Below, one piece after another: positions 1 through 5,866 of a DNA stretch of 5,866 nucleotides. Origin of the DNA: Planctomycetota bacterium (GTDB taxonomy: Bacteria; Planctomycetota; UBA8108; UBA1146; JAJFFE01); NCBI GenBank assembly GCA_020425835.1, contig JAGQRC010000264.1, forward strand, positions 1 to 5,866. The letters are read 5' to 3'. The position numbers and the translations under genes are program-made. The number at the start of each line of letters is the position of its first letter. Position 1 is the stretch's first letter. A model generated the notes under the pieces. The model was not told the DNA's origin. It did no database searches and worked only from the letters and a program-made list of their open reading frames with translations.

Positions 1-1232
1 ACGTCGGTCAGGGTGTACGCCCACGCGGCGCCGGCTCGACTCCCGAACTCACGGTCGGCGTACGCGCCGATCACCATCCTGTCGCCGTCGAGAGCGACGG
101 CCTCGCCGTACTCGGGGGGCGCTCCGCCGACACCTCGGAACGAGGACTTGGTGCGGCTCGCCTCTCTCCAGGTCCCGTCCTCCTTGGTGAAGAGGTACGC
201 CGCTCCCCAGTTCCTGGCGAAGGGCGCCCCGGCCAGGATCCGATCCCCTTGCAGCGCTACGGAGGTCCCCAGCTCGGCCCCCGTGCCCTGATCGCTCGCG
301 TTCAGACGCTTGCTCTGGGACCAGGAACCGGCGCTGCGCTCGAACACGTAGACCGAGCCGACGTCGTTCATGAGCTCGTTGTCGAACGGAGACCCGATCG
401 CGGCTCGATCCCCCTCGATCGCCAGGGAGTACCCGAACCAGTCGTCCCGGAAGGCTCCGGCGGCGTAGAGCTTCTGCTGCTCCGTCCAGACCGTCCCCGA
501 GCGGTCGAACACGTACACGGCTCCCAGATCCTGCTCCGCCCCACCGTCCACACGAGGCGCGCCCACGAGGAGCGTGTCCCCGTCCGCGGCCACCGAGAAT
601 CCGAACCAGTCCCTGTCGGCGCCGTCGGATGCGACGAGCTTCTGCTGCAGCGACCAGGCGGTCCCCGTCCGGCAGAAGACGTACGCGGCACCCGCATCGA
701 GTCCCGAGTCGTCGTCGAACCGGGCCCCGGTGACGAGCGTGTCACCATCCAGCGCGACGCAGAGCCCGAACCAGTCGTCGAAGTCGGGGACGGGGGGAGT
801 CAGTGTGTCCTCGAGAGTCCAGACACCACCGATGTCGCGATAGACGAAGACCGCGCCAGCAGCGACTCCGAGCGCTTCGGTGTGCGGTGAGCCGACCGCG
901 AGGGTGTCGCCCGAGAGCGCGACGGCGGTCCCGAAGTCCCCTCCGTCGGGGCGGCTCAACTTGGCCGACTCCGTCCAGGACGTCCCTTGCCGCAGGTACA
1001 TGTGCACCGCGCCGAGCCCCGGGCCCTGGACCGTCTCGTCCTGCTCGGCTCCGACGGCGCACCAGTCACCGAAGAGAGCGACGGAGGAGCCCACGTGATC
1101 CGACGAGTCCGTGCCCGACGGAACGAGCTTGACCTCCTCGTCCGAGATCTGCGCGGGAGACAGCGACGAGAGAACGAGCGCGGCTGCGGTGATCGGTAGC
1201 ATGGAACTCCCCGGCTTGCGAACGAGGCGCAT
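1..1232 (-). CDS. Secreted FG-GAP repeat (integrin-alpha-like beta-propeller) protein, 3' end cut by window edge
   Basis: The reading frame is open from an ATG at 1232 to the left edge (410 complete codons, no stop reached). The N-terminus MRLVRKPGSSMLPITAAALV followed by LSSLSPAQ is a good Sec signal peptide: Arg/Lys n-region, hydrophobic core, cleavage probably after about residue 27 or 28. A second in-frame ATG at 1202 has GGGGAG close upstream but would lose the charged n-region, so I prefer 1232, which has GAGGA about 11 nt upstream. The mature part is seven repeats of the form (F/W/L/Y)G-x-(S/A)VA-(L/A)-x-GD-x(2-3)-(V/A)G(A/S)P...G(A/S)(A/V)(Y/F)V(F/Y), with their conserved Gly at residues 48, 101, 156, 211, 267, 322 and 376. 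FG-GAP repeats are known to form seven-bladed propellers that bind ligands or partners outside the cytoplasm; no catalytic motif is visible. Acidic loops such as FDDDSGLDAG (172-181) could bind calcium, which is inference. The ligand is unknown, and what follows blade 7 is outside the window. It is transcribed away from the other two genes. Confidence 0.9.
   Translation of the reverse strand, partial: MRLVRKPGSSMLPITAAALVLSSLSPAQISDEEVKLVPSGTDSSDHVGSSVALFGDWCAVGAEQDETVQGPGLGAVHMYLRQGTSWTESAKLSRPDGGDFGTAVALSGDTLAVGSPHTEALGVAAGAVFVYRDIGGVWTLEDTLTPPVPDFDDWFGLCVALDGDTLVTGARFDDDSGLDAGAAYVFCRTGTAWSLQQKLVASDGADRDWFGFSVAADGDTLLVGAPRVDGGAEQDLGAVYVFDRSGTVWTEQQKLYAAGAFRDDWFGYSLAIEGDRAAIGSPFDNELMNDVGSVYVFERSAGSWSQSKRLNASDQGTGAELGTSVALQGDRILAGAPFARNWGAAYLFTKEDGTWREASRTKSSFRGVGGAPPEYGEAVALDGDRMVIGAYADREFGSRAGAAWAYTLTD
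12..1133 (-). repeat. Seven tandem FG-GAP protein repeats (propeller blades)
   Basis: This is protein-level repetition inside the leftward gene, roughly residues 34-407. The intervals between equivalent Gly residues are 53, 55, 55, 56, 55 and 54 residues. Blades 3-5 are most alike (DWFG start, GD core, YVF end). Blade 1 (HVGSSVALFGDWCAVGAE) and blade 7 (EYGEAVALDGDRMVIGAY) lack the GxP turn of the others. Seven units match the blade number of the family. The DNA itself is not a near-identical tandem repeat, so this is an old, diverged array. Confidence 0.88.
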
Positions 1233-1325
1233 CGCAGCCGCGTTCCTCGGATTCGTTCGCGAGGATCGACGTGCGGAGCGCGCGAGCGGGGACTCCGGAC
1301 GGTCACGGAGGCACCCCCTCGAACT

Positions 1326-1337
1326 GGAACATGTCCC
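1326..1337. promoter_or_regulatory. Imperfect palindrome GGAACATGTCCC, possible operator half of a pair
   Basis: The 12-bp inverted repeat is centred between 1331 and 1332 and has one mismatched pair. It shares the GAACATGT core with the perfect palindrome centred 46 bp to the right. The position, about 95 bp upstream of the leftward start codon, would suit a regulator site. No known regulator can be assigned from sequence. Confidence 0.3.
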
Positions 1338-1355
1338 TCCGGATCACGCAACGAT

Positions 1356-1367
1356 CTCCGGCCGGAG
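1356..1367. promoter_or_regulatory. Perfect 12-bp palindrome CTCCGGCCGGAG
   Basis: This is a perfect self-complementary sequence with no loop, lying between the two ACATGT palindromes. It could be a dimeric protein site, but GC-rich DNA produces such palindromes by chance more often than balanced DNA does, so support is weak. Confidence 0.22.
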
Positions 1368-1372
1368 GCTGC

Positions 1373-1382
1373 GAACATGTTC
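1373..1382. promoter_or_regulatory. Perfect palindrome GAACATGTTC, possible operator
   Basis: The 10-bp perfect inverted repeat has one further matching pair outside a single mismatch (1371 with 1384). It is relatively AT-rich for this region. It resembles LexA boxes of the GAAC-N4-GTTC type only superficially, because the spacer here is 2 rather than 4 bases. The related copy at 1326-1337 makes a binding site somewhat more credible than either palindrome alone. Confidence 0.33.
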
Positions 1383-1564
1383 ACATCGCTGCCCGGCGAC
1401 GATGCCTCTCCTCGTCGTCGAGTCCCCACGAAGATGGCTCGCCGCACCGCACGAGAGACGCTTCACAGGACTCGAACGATCGGCCGCTCCCAGCAGAATG
1501 CCGTGCCGTGCCCCCGAGGTGCCGGACGGCGCAGGGTTCGTGCGCGGCTCTCGCGACAGCACCC

Positions 1565-1579
1565 CGGGTGAGTCACCCG
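1565..1579. promoter_or_regulatory. Short hairpin CGGGTG-AGT-CACCCG upstream of the rightward genes
   Basis: A perfect 6-bp stem with a 3-base loop lies about 145 bp before the rightward start codon. No T-run follows on either side, so it is not an intrinsic terminator. It could be an operator-like inverted repeat, an RNA structure in a long leader, or chance. Confidence 0.25.
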
Positions 1580-1724
1580 CATTCGGCGAGGGCTGATATC
1601 CTCGTGGATCCTCGAGCCGTTCGCCCGAACGCCGAGCGCAACCTCGGTGCGCTCCTCCGGTTCGAGGACCTCCGCCGCAACGCTACGGCACGCGCCCCCC
1701 CTACTCGGAAGGTTGGTTCCACAG

Positions 1725-3932
1725 ATGCCCACGAGTCGCCCCTTCTCGCTGGTCGCGAGCGCGCTCTTCGCCCTCGCGCCCGCGTCGACCGCGCTGGCGC
1801 AGGGTCTCCTCTCCTGCGACGAGTCGAGTCCCGTCGTTCGACGCATCGAACGAGCCGACGGATCCACGACAGCGACCGCGTTCACTCTCTCGCTGCCCGG
1901 CGAGACCGTGTTGGGCGCGACCGGCCTCGCACGCCACCCTGCCAGCGGACTGCTCTACGCACTCGTCGAACTGAACGGGCAGGCCGGCTCGGAGCTCGTG
2001 ACCGTGAACGAGGACAACGGCGTTTGTTCCTCGGTCGGGGACACGGGCGACTCCTTCGAGAGCATCGTGTTCGCTCCGCTCCCGATCGAGCTGTTCGCAG
2101 TCACGGGCGAGACCTCGTCGACGGGGAACCCGGAGTCCCTGTTCTCTCTCAGCACGGTGAACGCGACGGCGACCCTGGTCGCGACCCTGGGGGCGGGCAC
2201 GGCCGGAGAGGCTCTCGCGTTCGACTTCGACGACCTCCTGCTCTATCACCTCTCCGGGTCCGGCACCCAGAACACCGACGAGATCCTCGAGACCATCGAC
2301 CCCGGGACCTTCACGACCAGCCCGATTCCTCTCTCGGGCGCCGATGCGTCCGAGGTCCGGGCATTCTTCCGGAGCAGCCTGGACGCCACGTTCTACGTCG
2401 CCGACGTGGCGACGGACTCGACGGTGCGCTTCTACACGATGTCGACCGCCGGAGAGCTCGTCCTCCGCGGGACGATGGATCACGACTGCAGCGGGCTCGC
2501 ACCGGATCGGCCGGCGAACGACTCGTGCTTCTCCGCAATCCACCTCCCGGAGCTCGGTACCTACTTCGGCTCGCTCGAGGGCGCCACCGACCTCGGGAAC
2601 ATCTCGTGCAACGCCGCGGCCTCCGCGTGCGGCGACGTCTGGTACTCGTTCACGGCCGGCTCGCGAGGCGACCTCTACGTCAGGACCTGCGGAACGAACG
2701 ACCTCCCCGGAGTCGACCTGGGCACGTGCACCGTGCTCTCGGTCTACTCGAGCTGCACCGCGCTCCTCCAGAACGAGCTCGAGTGCACCACGACCACCCA
2801 GACCCAGTGCGCCGGCCAGGACGTCGGCCAGTTCGGCGACTCCCTCCTGCGGCGCGTCGTGTTCGCGGGCCAGACCGTGTGGATCCGAGTCTCGCAACGA
2901 GGAGACCCGAACCTCGCACACTTCTACCCGCGGCCGCGAGAGTTCGTCCTGGACATCGACTTCGTTCCGGACAACGACGACTGCATCGACGCGGAGCGCA
3001 TCATGCCGGGCGAGACCGTGACGAGCACGTTGATCGGCGCGACACCCGACACGGTCGCGACGTGCGACTGCGGCGGTTCGGGGAGCCTCTGGTACTACTT
3101 CGTCGCTCCGACGGACGGAACGTTCTTCGCGGACACGTGCGGCACGAAGGCCGCGTTCGGGACCGACACGACGCTCCACCTCCGCCAGTTCAACTGCGGC
3201 GGACAGGAGTACGTCTGCAACGACAGTGCGACGTTCGCGTGTCCAGGGGACGACGATGCCGCCGTGTCCTGGGACATGGTCGCCGGTGAACAGCTGTCCA
3301 TCCGCGTCTCGGCGTTCTGCACTGCGAGTTCGGCCGGCGGGTTCTTCCTCCGTGCAGAGTTCTACGACTCCTTCGGCGAGTCCTGCTCCGGCGACGGCGG
3401 CGACCAGATGGGCTGCACCGACTGCCCGTGCACGAACAACGCTCCGCCGGGTTCCGTCGGCGGTTGCACGAACAGCGCCGGGACCTCCGCGCGGCTCCTC
3501 GCGTCGGGCAGCGCCTCCGTCGCACTGCCGAGCGGCTCGACTTCGGACCTCCGCTTCGGGCTCTCGGGAGCCCCGCCCAGTGCGTTCGGCGTCCTGACCT
3601 CCGGCGACGCGATCGCGCCGACGAACCCGGCGAGCGCGTGCTTCGGTCTGGACTCGGGGATCCAGTCGGCGCTGTTCGACGGTCTGCGGTGCGCCGTGGG
3701 CTCGACCCTGCGCCACGGAGGCCGTTCCGCCGACACGAATGGCGACATCGGGGTGACGAACGGCCCCTGGGGCGGCGAAGGCGGCCCGCCCGCGGGCATC
3801 GCAGCGGCCGGCGCCGGCTTCGCGGCCGGTCAGACGCGGGCCTTCCAGGCCATCCTTCGAGACGACCCGCTGCTGTCGTGCATGCGTGGCTTGAACACGA
3901 GCCAGGCCGTCTCCGTCACCTTCACTCCGTGA
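1725..3932 (+). CDS. Secreted multidomain protein: N-terminal propeller-like region, two PPC-like Cys-rich domains, planctomycete-type C-terminal domain
   Basis: The ATG at 1725 gives 735 residues ending at TGA 3930-3932. An in-frame ATG at 1647 exists, but its 26 extra residues are not signal-like, whereas MPTSRPFSLVASALFALAPA followed by STALAQ is a good Sec signal (cleavage after about 25). GGAAGG at 1707-1712 is a distant Shine-Dalgarno candidate, 12 nt from the start. Residues about 27-255 are beta-rich segments like those of propeller proteins that report element values (GLLYALVE, IELFAVTG, ATFYVADV). Residues about 263-415 and 416-547 each start with an NDxC motif and contain WY(S/Y)F and TCGT, the layout of bacterial pre-peptidase C-terminal (PPC) domains. 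Residues about 551-735 start with a Cys cluster (CSGDGGDQMGCTDCPC), continue Ser/Gly/Ala-rich, and end in LNTSQAVSVTFTP, a tail I associate with secreted planctomycete proteins. There is no protease or other catalytic motif and no lipobox. A role in binding or the cell surface is inference. A beta-helix gene follows 55 bp downstream, probably in the same operon. Confidence 0.88.
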   Translation: MPTSRPFSLVASALFALAPASTALAQGLLSCDESSPVVRRIERADGSTTATAFTLSLPGETVLGATGLARHPASGLLYALVELNGQAGSELVTVNEDNGVCSSVGDTGDSFESIVFAPLPIELFAVTGETSSTGNPESLFSLSTVNATATLVATLGAGTAGEALAFDFDDLLLYHLSGSGTQNTDEILETIDPGTFTTSPIPLSGADASEVRAFFRSSLDATFYVADVATDSTVRFYTMSTAGELVLRGTMDHDCSGLAPDRPANDSCFSAIHLPELGTYFGSLEGATDLGNISCNAAASACGDVWYSFTAGSRGDLYVRTCGTNDLPGVDLGTCTVLSVYSSCTALLQNELECTTTTQTQCAGQDVGQFGDSLLRRVVFAGQTVWIRVSQRGDPNLAHFYPRPREFVLDIDFVPDNDDCIDAERIMPGETVTSTLIGATPDTVATCDCGGSGSLWYYFVAPTDGTFFADTCGTKAAFGTDTTLHLRQFNCGGQEYVCNDSATFACPGDDDAAVSWDMVAGEQLSIRVSAFCTASSAGGFFLRAEFYDSFGESCSGDGGDQMGCTDCPCTNNAPPGSVGGCTNSAGTSARLLASGSASVALPSGSTSDLRFGLSGAPPSAFGVLTSGDAIAPTNPASACFGLDSGIQSALFDGLRCAVGSTLRHGGRSADTNGDIGVTNGPWGGEGGPPAGIAAAGAGFAAGQTRAFQAILRDDPLLSCMRGLNTSQAVSVTFTP
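2511..3365 (+). repeat. Tandem pair of PPC-like domains inside the 735-residue protein
   Basis: Two successive units of about 150 and 130 residues share order and motifs: NDSCFSA versus NDDCIDA at the start, a GATD/GATPD segment, DVWYSFTA versus SLWYYFVAP, RTCGT versus DTCGT, then a Cys-bearing loop and a VWIRVS versus LSIRVS strand. The second keeps the usual (F)GTDTTL strand. In the first the same place reads VDLGTCTVLSVY, so it has diverged. PPC domains are known as small beta-sandwiches in secreted bacterial proteins. The family call is from motif pattern, not a profile search. Confidence 0.65.
3375..3929 (+). other. C-terminal Gly/Ser/Ala-rich domain of the 735-residue protein
   Basis: Residues about 551-735 open with six Cys within roughly 30 residues (CSGDGG, GCTDCPC, GGCTNS), then show ASGSASVALPSGSTSDLRFGLSG-type beta strands, an FDGLRCAVG segment, and a final aromatic/hydrophobic strand ending VTFTP at the stop. 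The same order recurs from memory at the ends of many otherwise unrelated secreted planctomycete proteins, which suggests a shared anchoring or export module. That function is inference; no sorting signal of a defined type such as LPXTG or PEP-CTERM is present. Confidence 0.5.
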
Positions 3933-3987
3933 GCCCCGAGTCCGACTCGAGCCCACGCGACGAGACTTCCCACACCGGATCCAAGCC

Positions 3988-5866
3988 ATGAACGCCACTT
4001 CGACGATCCTCGCCGTGCTCTCGCTCTCGGGCGCGGCGTTCTCCCAGACCGTCCTGCACGTCGACGACGACGCCTCCCCGGGAGGTAACGGTCTCTCGTG
4101 GGTGACCGCGTACTCGGACCTCCAGGTAGCGCTCGCGGTTGCCCGCCAGCCCGGGAGCGTCGTCACGCAGATCTGGGTGGCCGAGGGGACCTACGTTCCG
4201 TCGCAGATCGGCGATCGCAGCGTCAGCTTCGAGCTGCACAACGGGCTCGCCCTCTACGGCGGTTTCGCCGGAGGTGAGACGGCGCTGGCGATGCGCGATC
4301 CCGATGCGCACGTCAGTCTCCTGAGCGGCGACCTGCTCGGCGACGACGTACAGCCGTTCATGAACAACACGGACAACAGCGCACACGTCGTCCGGGGCCG
4401 GATCGGAGTGAACTCGTCCGCGCTCCTCGACGGGTTCTCGATCGAGGGAGGCGCGGCGCTGAACGACGACGGCGGCGGCATCCATCTGTCGGATGCGGGT
4501 CCCACGATCCGCAACTGCAGGATCCGGTGGAACCTCGCCACCGACAACGGCGCGGGCATCTACAACGAGTGGAACTCCCCCGTCGTCGAGGACTGTCTGT
4601 TCGAGTCCAATCGGAGCTTCAACAGCGGCGGTGCCTGGGCGAACTTCGGGCTCCCCGGCTTCCTCGGGGGCGATCCTCGCTGCGTTCGGAATCGATTCGT
4701 CCGGAACACCGCGGGCAGCCTCGGCGGAGCCGTTCGCTGCCACATGGGAGACATGTCGTTCGAGGCTTGCTCGTTCGAGGAGAACGGAAGCACGAACGGC
4801 GCGGACATCGTGTTCAACACGTCGACCTCGTCCGTCGTGGACTGCACGTTCGATCGCAGCGACGGAGTCGCCATCCTGACGCAATTCACGGACTTGATCC
4901 TCGAGTCCTGCGTCGTCCGGGAAGCGAACGAGAGCGGGGTGAAGTTCGGAGTCGGATCCGTCGTCCTTCGAGAGTGCGTCTTCGAGGACAACTTCAACCA
5001 GCTCCGAGGAGGCGCAGCGGTGGTCGAAGCCACGGACGTCGAGTTCTTGCGATGCACGTTCCGCGACAACCGCTCCCCCGTGAACGGCGGAGCGCTCTAC
5101 CTCGGCGTGCCCAGCGCTCCGCGCATCCGCGACTGCACGTTCATCGGCAACACCTCGACGGCGTCGGACGCCGGTGCGATCGACAGCGAATCGGTCGGGG
5201 ACCCTCGGATCCACAACTGCGTCTTCATCGGGAACTCGGCGTCCCAGGACGGCGGCGCCGTGAAGATGGGCACCGGGGAGATCGTCAACTCGCTCTTCGT
5301 CGGGAACTCTGGGGGCCTCGGAGGTGCTCTCCACGTGGGCGGGACGACGCGCGTCGTCAACTGCACCGTGGTCCGCAACAACGGGCTCTCGGTCTCCGGA
5401 ACGGGCGGCATCTACCTCACGGGGTCCTCGACGGCGGTCCTCAACACCATCCTGTGGGACAACCGCATCGGCACGAACACGGCCGAGATCGCGCAGATCC
5501 GCGTCAGCTCGGGCGGAGCGCCGGCCGTGTTCAGCGACTGCTCGGTCATGGGCTACGTGGGGACGATCCCGGGGACCAACGTCGGCGAGTTCTCCCCGAT
5601 GTTCGTCGACCCGCTCGGTCCGGACGGCACACCGGGTACCGCGGACGACGACCTGCGCCTGTCCGCGGGGTCCTCCCTCATCGATCGCGGTGACACCGCG
5701 CACCTCGTCGCGGACTCGCTGGATCTCGACGGTGACTCCGACACGCTCGAGCTCGTGCCCTTCGACCTGCTGGGCGAGCCGCGTGCCGTGGACGTCCCGT
5801 CCGTGGCGGACAGCGGTCCGCCGCCCGTCCCCAACGTGGACCTCGGTGCGTTCGAGTTCTCCGACT
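3988..5866 (+). CDS. Secreted right-handed parallel beta-helix protein (choice-of-anchor Q type), 3' end cut by window edge
   Basis: The ATG at 3988 opens 626 complete codons with no stop before the window end. The N-terminus MNATSTILAVLSLSGAAFSQ is a short signal peptide (cleavage about residue 20) that is unusual in lacking a Lys or Arg; no better upstream start is visible, and there is no strong Shine-Dalgarno. Residues 25-50 read HVDDDASPGGNGLSWVTAYS then DLQVAL, followed by IWVAEGTYVPS (62-72), LALYGGFAGGE (87-97) and LSGDLLGDD (112-120). This is the usual entry of pectin-lyase-fold proteins found in planctomycetes and Bacteroidetes. Residues about 172-523 form some 14 helix rungs of the type (D/N)C-x-F-x-x-N. 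The segment GEFSPMFVDP (533-542), then DDDLRLSAGSSLIDRGD (553-569) and NVDLGAFEF (616-624), matches the end of choice-of-anchor Q proteins. Some members of this fold act on polysaccharides, but no lyase or hydrolase active site is recognisable, so substrate binding or a structural role is as likely. It probably shares a transcript with the gene 55 bp upstream. Confidence 0.88.
   Translation, partial: MNATSTILAVLSLSGAAFSQTVLHVDDDASPGGNGLSWVTAYSDLQVALAVARQPGSVVTQIWVAEGTYVPSQIGDRSVSFELHNGLALYGGFAGGETALAMRDPDAHVSLLSGDLLGDDVQPFMNNTDNSAHVVRGRIGVNSSALLDGFSIEGGAALNDDGGGIHLSDAGPTIRNCRIRWNLATDNGAGIYNEWNSPVVEDCLFESNRSFNSGGAWANFGLPGFLGGDPRCVRNRFVRNTAGSLGGAVRCHMGDMSFEACSFEENGSTNGADIVFNTSTSSVVDCTFDRSDGVAILTQFTDLILESCVVREANESGVKFGVGSVVLRECVFEDNFNQLRGGAAVVEATDVEFLRCTFRDNRSPVNGGALYLGVPSAPRIRDCTFIGNTSTASDAGAIDSESVGDPRIHNCVFIGNSASQDGGAVKMGTGEIVNSLFVGNSGGLGGALHVGGTTRVVNCTVVRNNGLSVSGTGGIYLTGSSTAVLNTILWDNRIGTNTAEIAQIRVSSGGAPAVFSDCSVMGYVGTIPGTNVGEFSPMFVDPLGPDGTPGTADDDLRLSAGSSLIDRGDTAHLVADSLDLDGDSDTLELVPFDLLGEPRAVDVPSVADSGPPPVPNVDLGAFEFSD
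4501..5556 (+). repeat. About 14 parallel beta-helix rungs with Cys/Asn ladder
   Basis: The equivalent position in each rung is Cys at residues 177, 203, 261, 286, 308, 330, 356, 383, 411, 459 and 518, replaced by Asn 235, Ser 435 and Thr 487. Asn stands five residues later in most rungs (182, 208, 240, 266, 335, 361, 388, 416, 440, 464, 492). Spacing is 22-32 residues, as expected for one turn of a PbH1 helix. Each rung also has a GGA/GAG/GGI turn, for example at 188-190, 214-216, 367-369 and 422-424. The stacked positions are expected to face inward. Confidence 0.82.

Larger units (their letters stand above)
1233..1724. promoter_or_regulatory. Divergent intergenic region between the FG-GAP gene and the rightward pair
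   Basis: This 492-bp stretch must hold the promoters of both transcription units because the flanking genes point away from each other. Short arginine-rich ORFs across it look like GC-rich chance frames and have no recognisable product. It contains two ACATGT-centred palindromes, a perfect CTCCGGCCGGAG palindrome, a small hairpin at 1565-1579, and a short AT-richer spot (TGATATCCT, from 1594) that could be part of a -10 element. I cannot place a convincing -35/-10 pair. A 10-bp-spaced direct repeat, ATCCTCG, lies at 1598 and 1608. No tRNA or riboswitch was recognised. The promoter role follows from gene orientation only. Confidence 0.5.

Noticed and set aside
249..890. 213-codon plus-strand open frame opposite the FG-GAP gene
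   Set aside because: Its periodic Val/Arg/Pro/Glu pattern is the antisense image of the FG-GAP blades; there is no independent evidence for a gene.
1373..1382. GAACATGTTC considered as a LexA (SOS) box
   Set aside because: The GAAC/GTTC arms match, but the spacer is 2 bases rather than 4, and the flanking genes have no DNA-repair link.
956..1447. Minus-strand open frame spanning the start of the FG-GAP gene
   Set aside because: It is in a different frame from the FG-GAP repeats, Arg/Ser-rich and without homology. The FG-GAP frame with its signal peptide is clearly the coding one.
1271..3289. 672-codon plus-strand open frame overlapping the 735-residue protein gene
   Set aside because: Its translation is extremely rich in Arg, His and Pro, with no domain. 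The alternative frame has a signal peptide, PPC motifs and a sensible composition.
3937..3949. Small hairpin CGAGT-CCG-ACTCG between the two rightward genes, considered as a terminator
   Set aside because: The stem is only 5 bp with no T-run, and the downstream gene begins 38 bp later in the same direction, so read-through is more likely.
1701..4166. 821-codon open frame on the minus strand opposite the 735-residue protein gene
   Set aside because: It mirrors the codon bias of the plus-strand gene, is rich in Arg, Glu, Ala and Val, has no signal peptide or domain, and runs antisense through both rightward genes.
4527..5693. 388-codon plus-strand open frame inside the beta-helix gene
   Set aside because: The product is Arg-rich and low in complexity, and the in-frame beta-helix reading explains the same DNA with regular rungs.
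3922..5703. 593-codon minus-strand open frame opposite the beta-helix gene
   Set aside because: It is a GC-rich shadow with repeated Val/Asp/Arg/Glu runs that simply mirror the beta-helix rungs; no recognisable family.

Overview
The window is GC-rich, with codons ending mostly in C or G, and carries three genes for large predicted secreted proteins. A leftward gene runs off the left edge. A rightward pair starts about 490 bases away, and its second member runs off the right edge. I see no tRNA, rRNA, CRISPR array, transposase, integrase or plasmid function. The protein styles suggest a marine or freshwater planctomycete, or a related environmental lineage: FG-GAP propellers, PPC-like Cys-rich domains with a Gly/Ala/Ser-rich tail ending in a Leu-Asn-Thr-Ser...Val-Thr-Phe-Thr-Pro motif, and a DDDASPGGNG-type beta-helix protein. 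This placement is recalled from family style, not computed.

Left part (1-1232, minus strand): a signal peptide followed by seven FG-GAP/integrin-alpha-like repeats of about 54 residues, enough for a seven-bladed beta-propeller. Its 3' end lies outside the window.

Middle (1233-1724): a divergent intergenic region holding two related ACATGT-centred palindromes 46 bp apart, a perfect 12-bp palindrome between them, and a small hairpin nearer the rightward gene. No RNA gene or credible small ORF was recognised there.

Right part (plus strand): a 735-residue secreted multidomain protein (1725-3932) is followed after 55 bases by a secreted right-handed parallel beta-helix protein (3988 to the edge). 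The second has about 14 rungs with a regular Cys and Asn ladder. The two are probably co-transcribed. All three proteins look like extracytoplasmic binding, adhesion or surface/matrix proteins. None carries a recognisable catalytic motif, so no reaction can be assigned. No clearly new biological system is demonstrated. The most interesting points are the domain combination of the middle protein, the Cys ladder in the beta-helix, and the palindrome cluster between the divergent genes.
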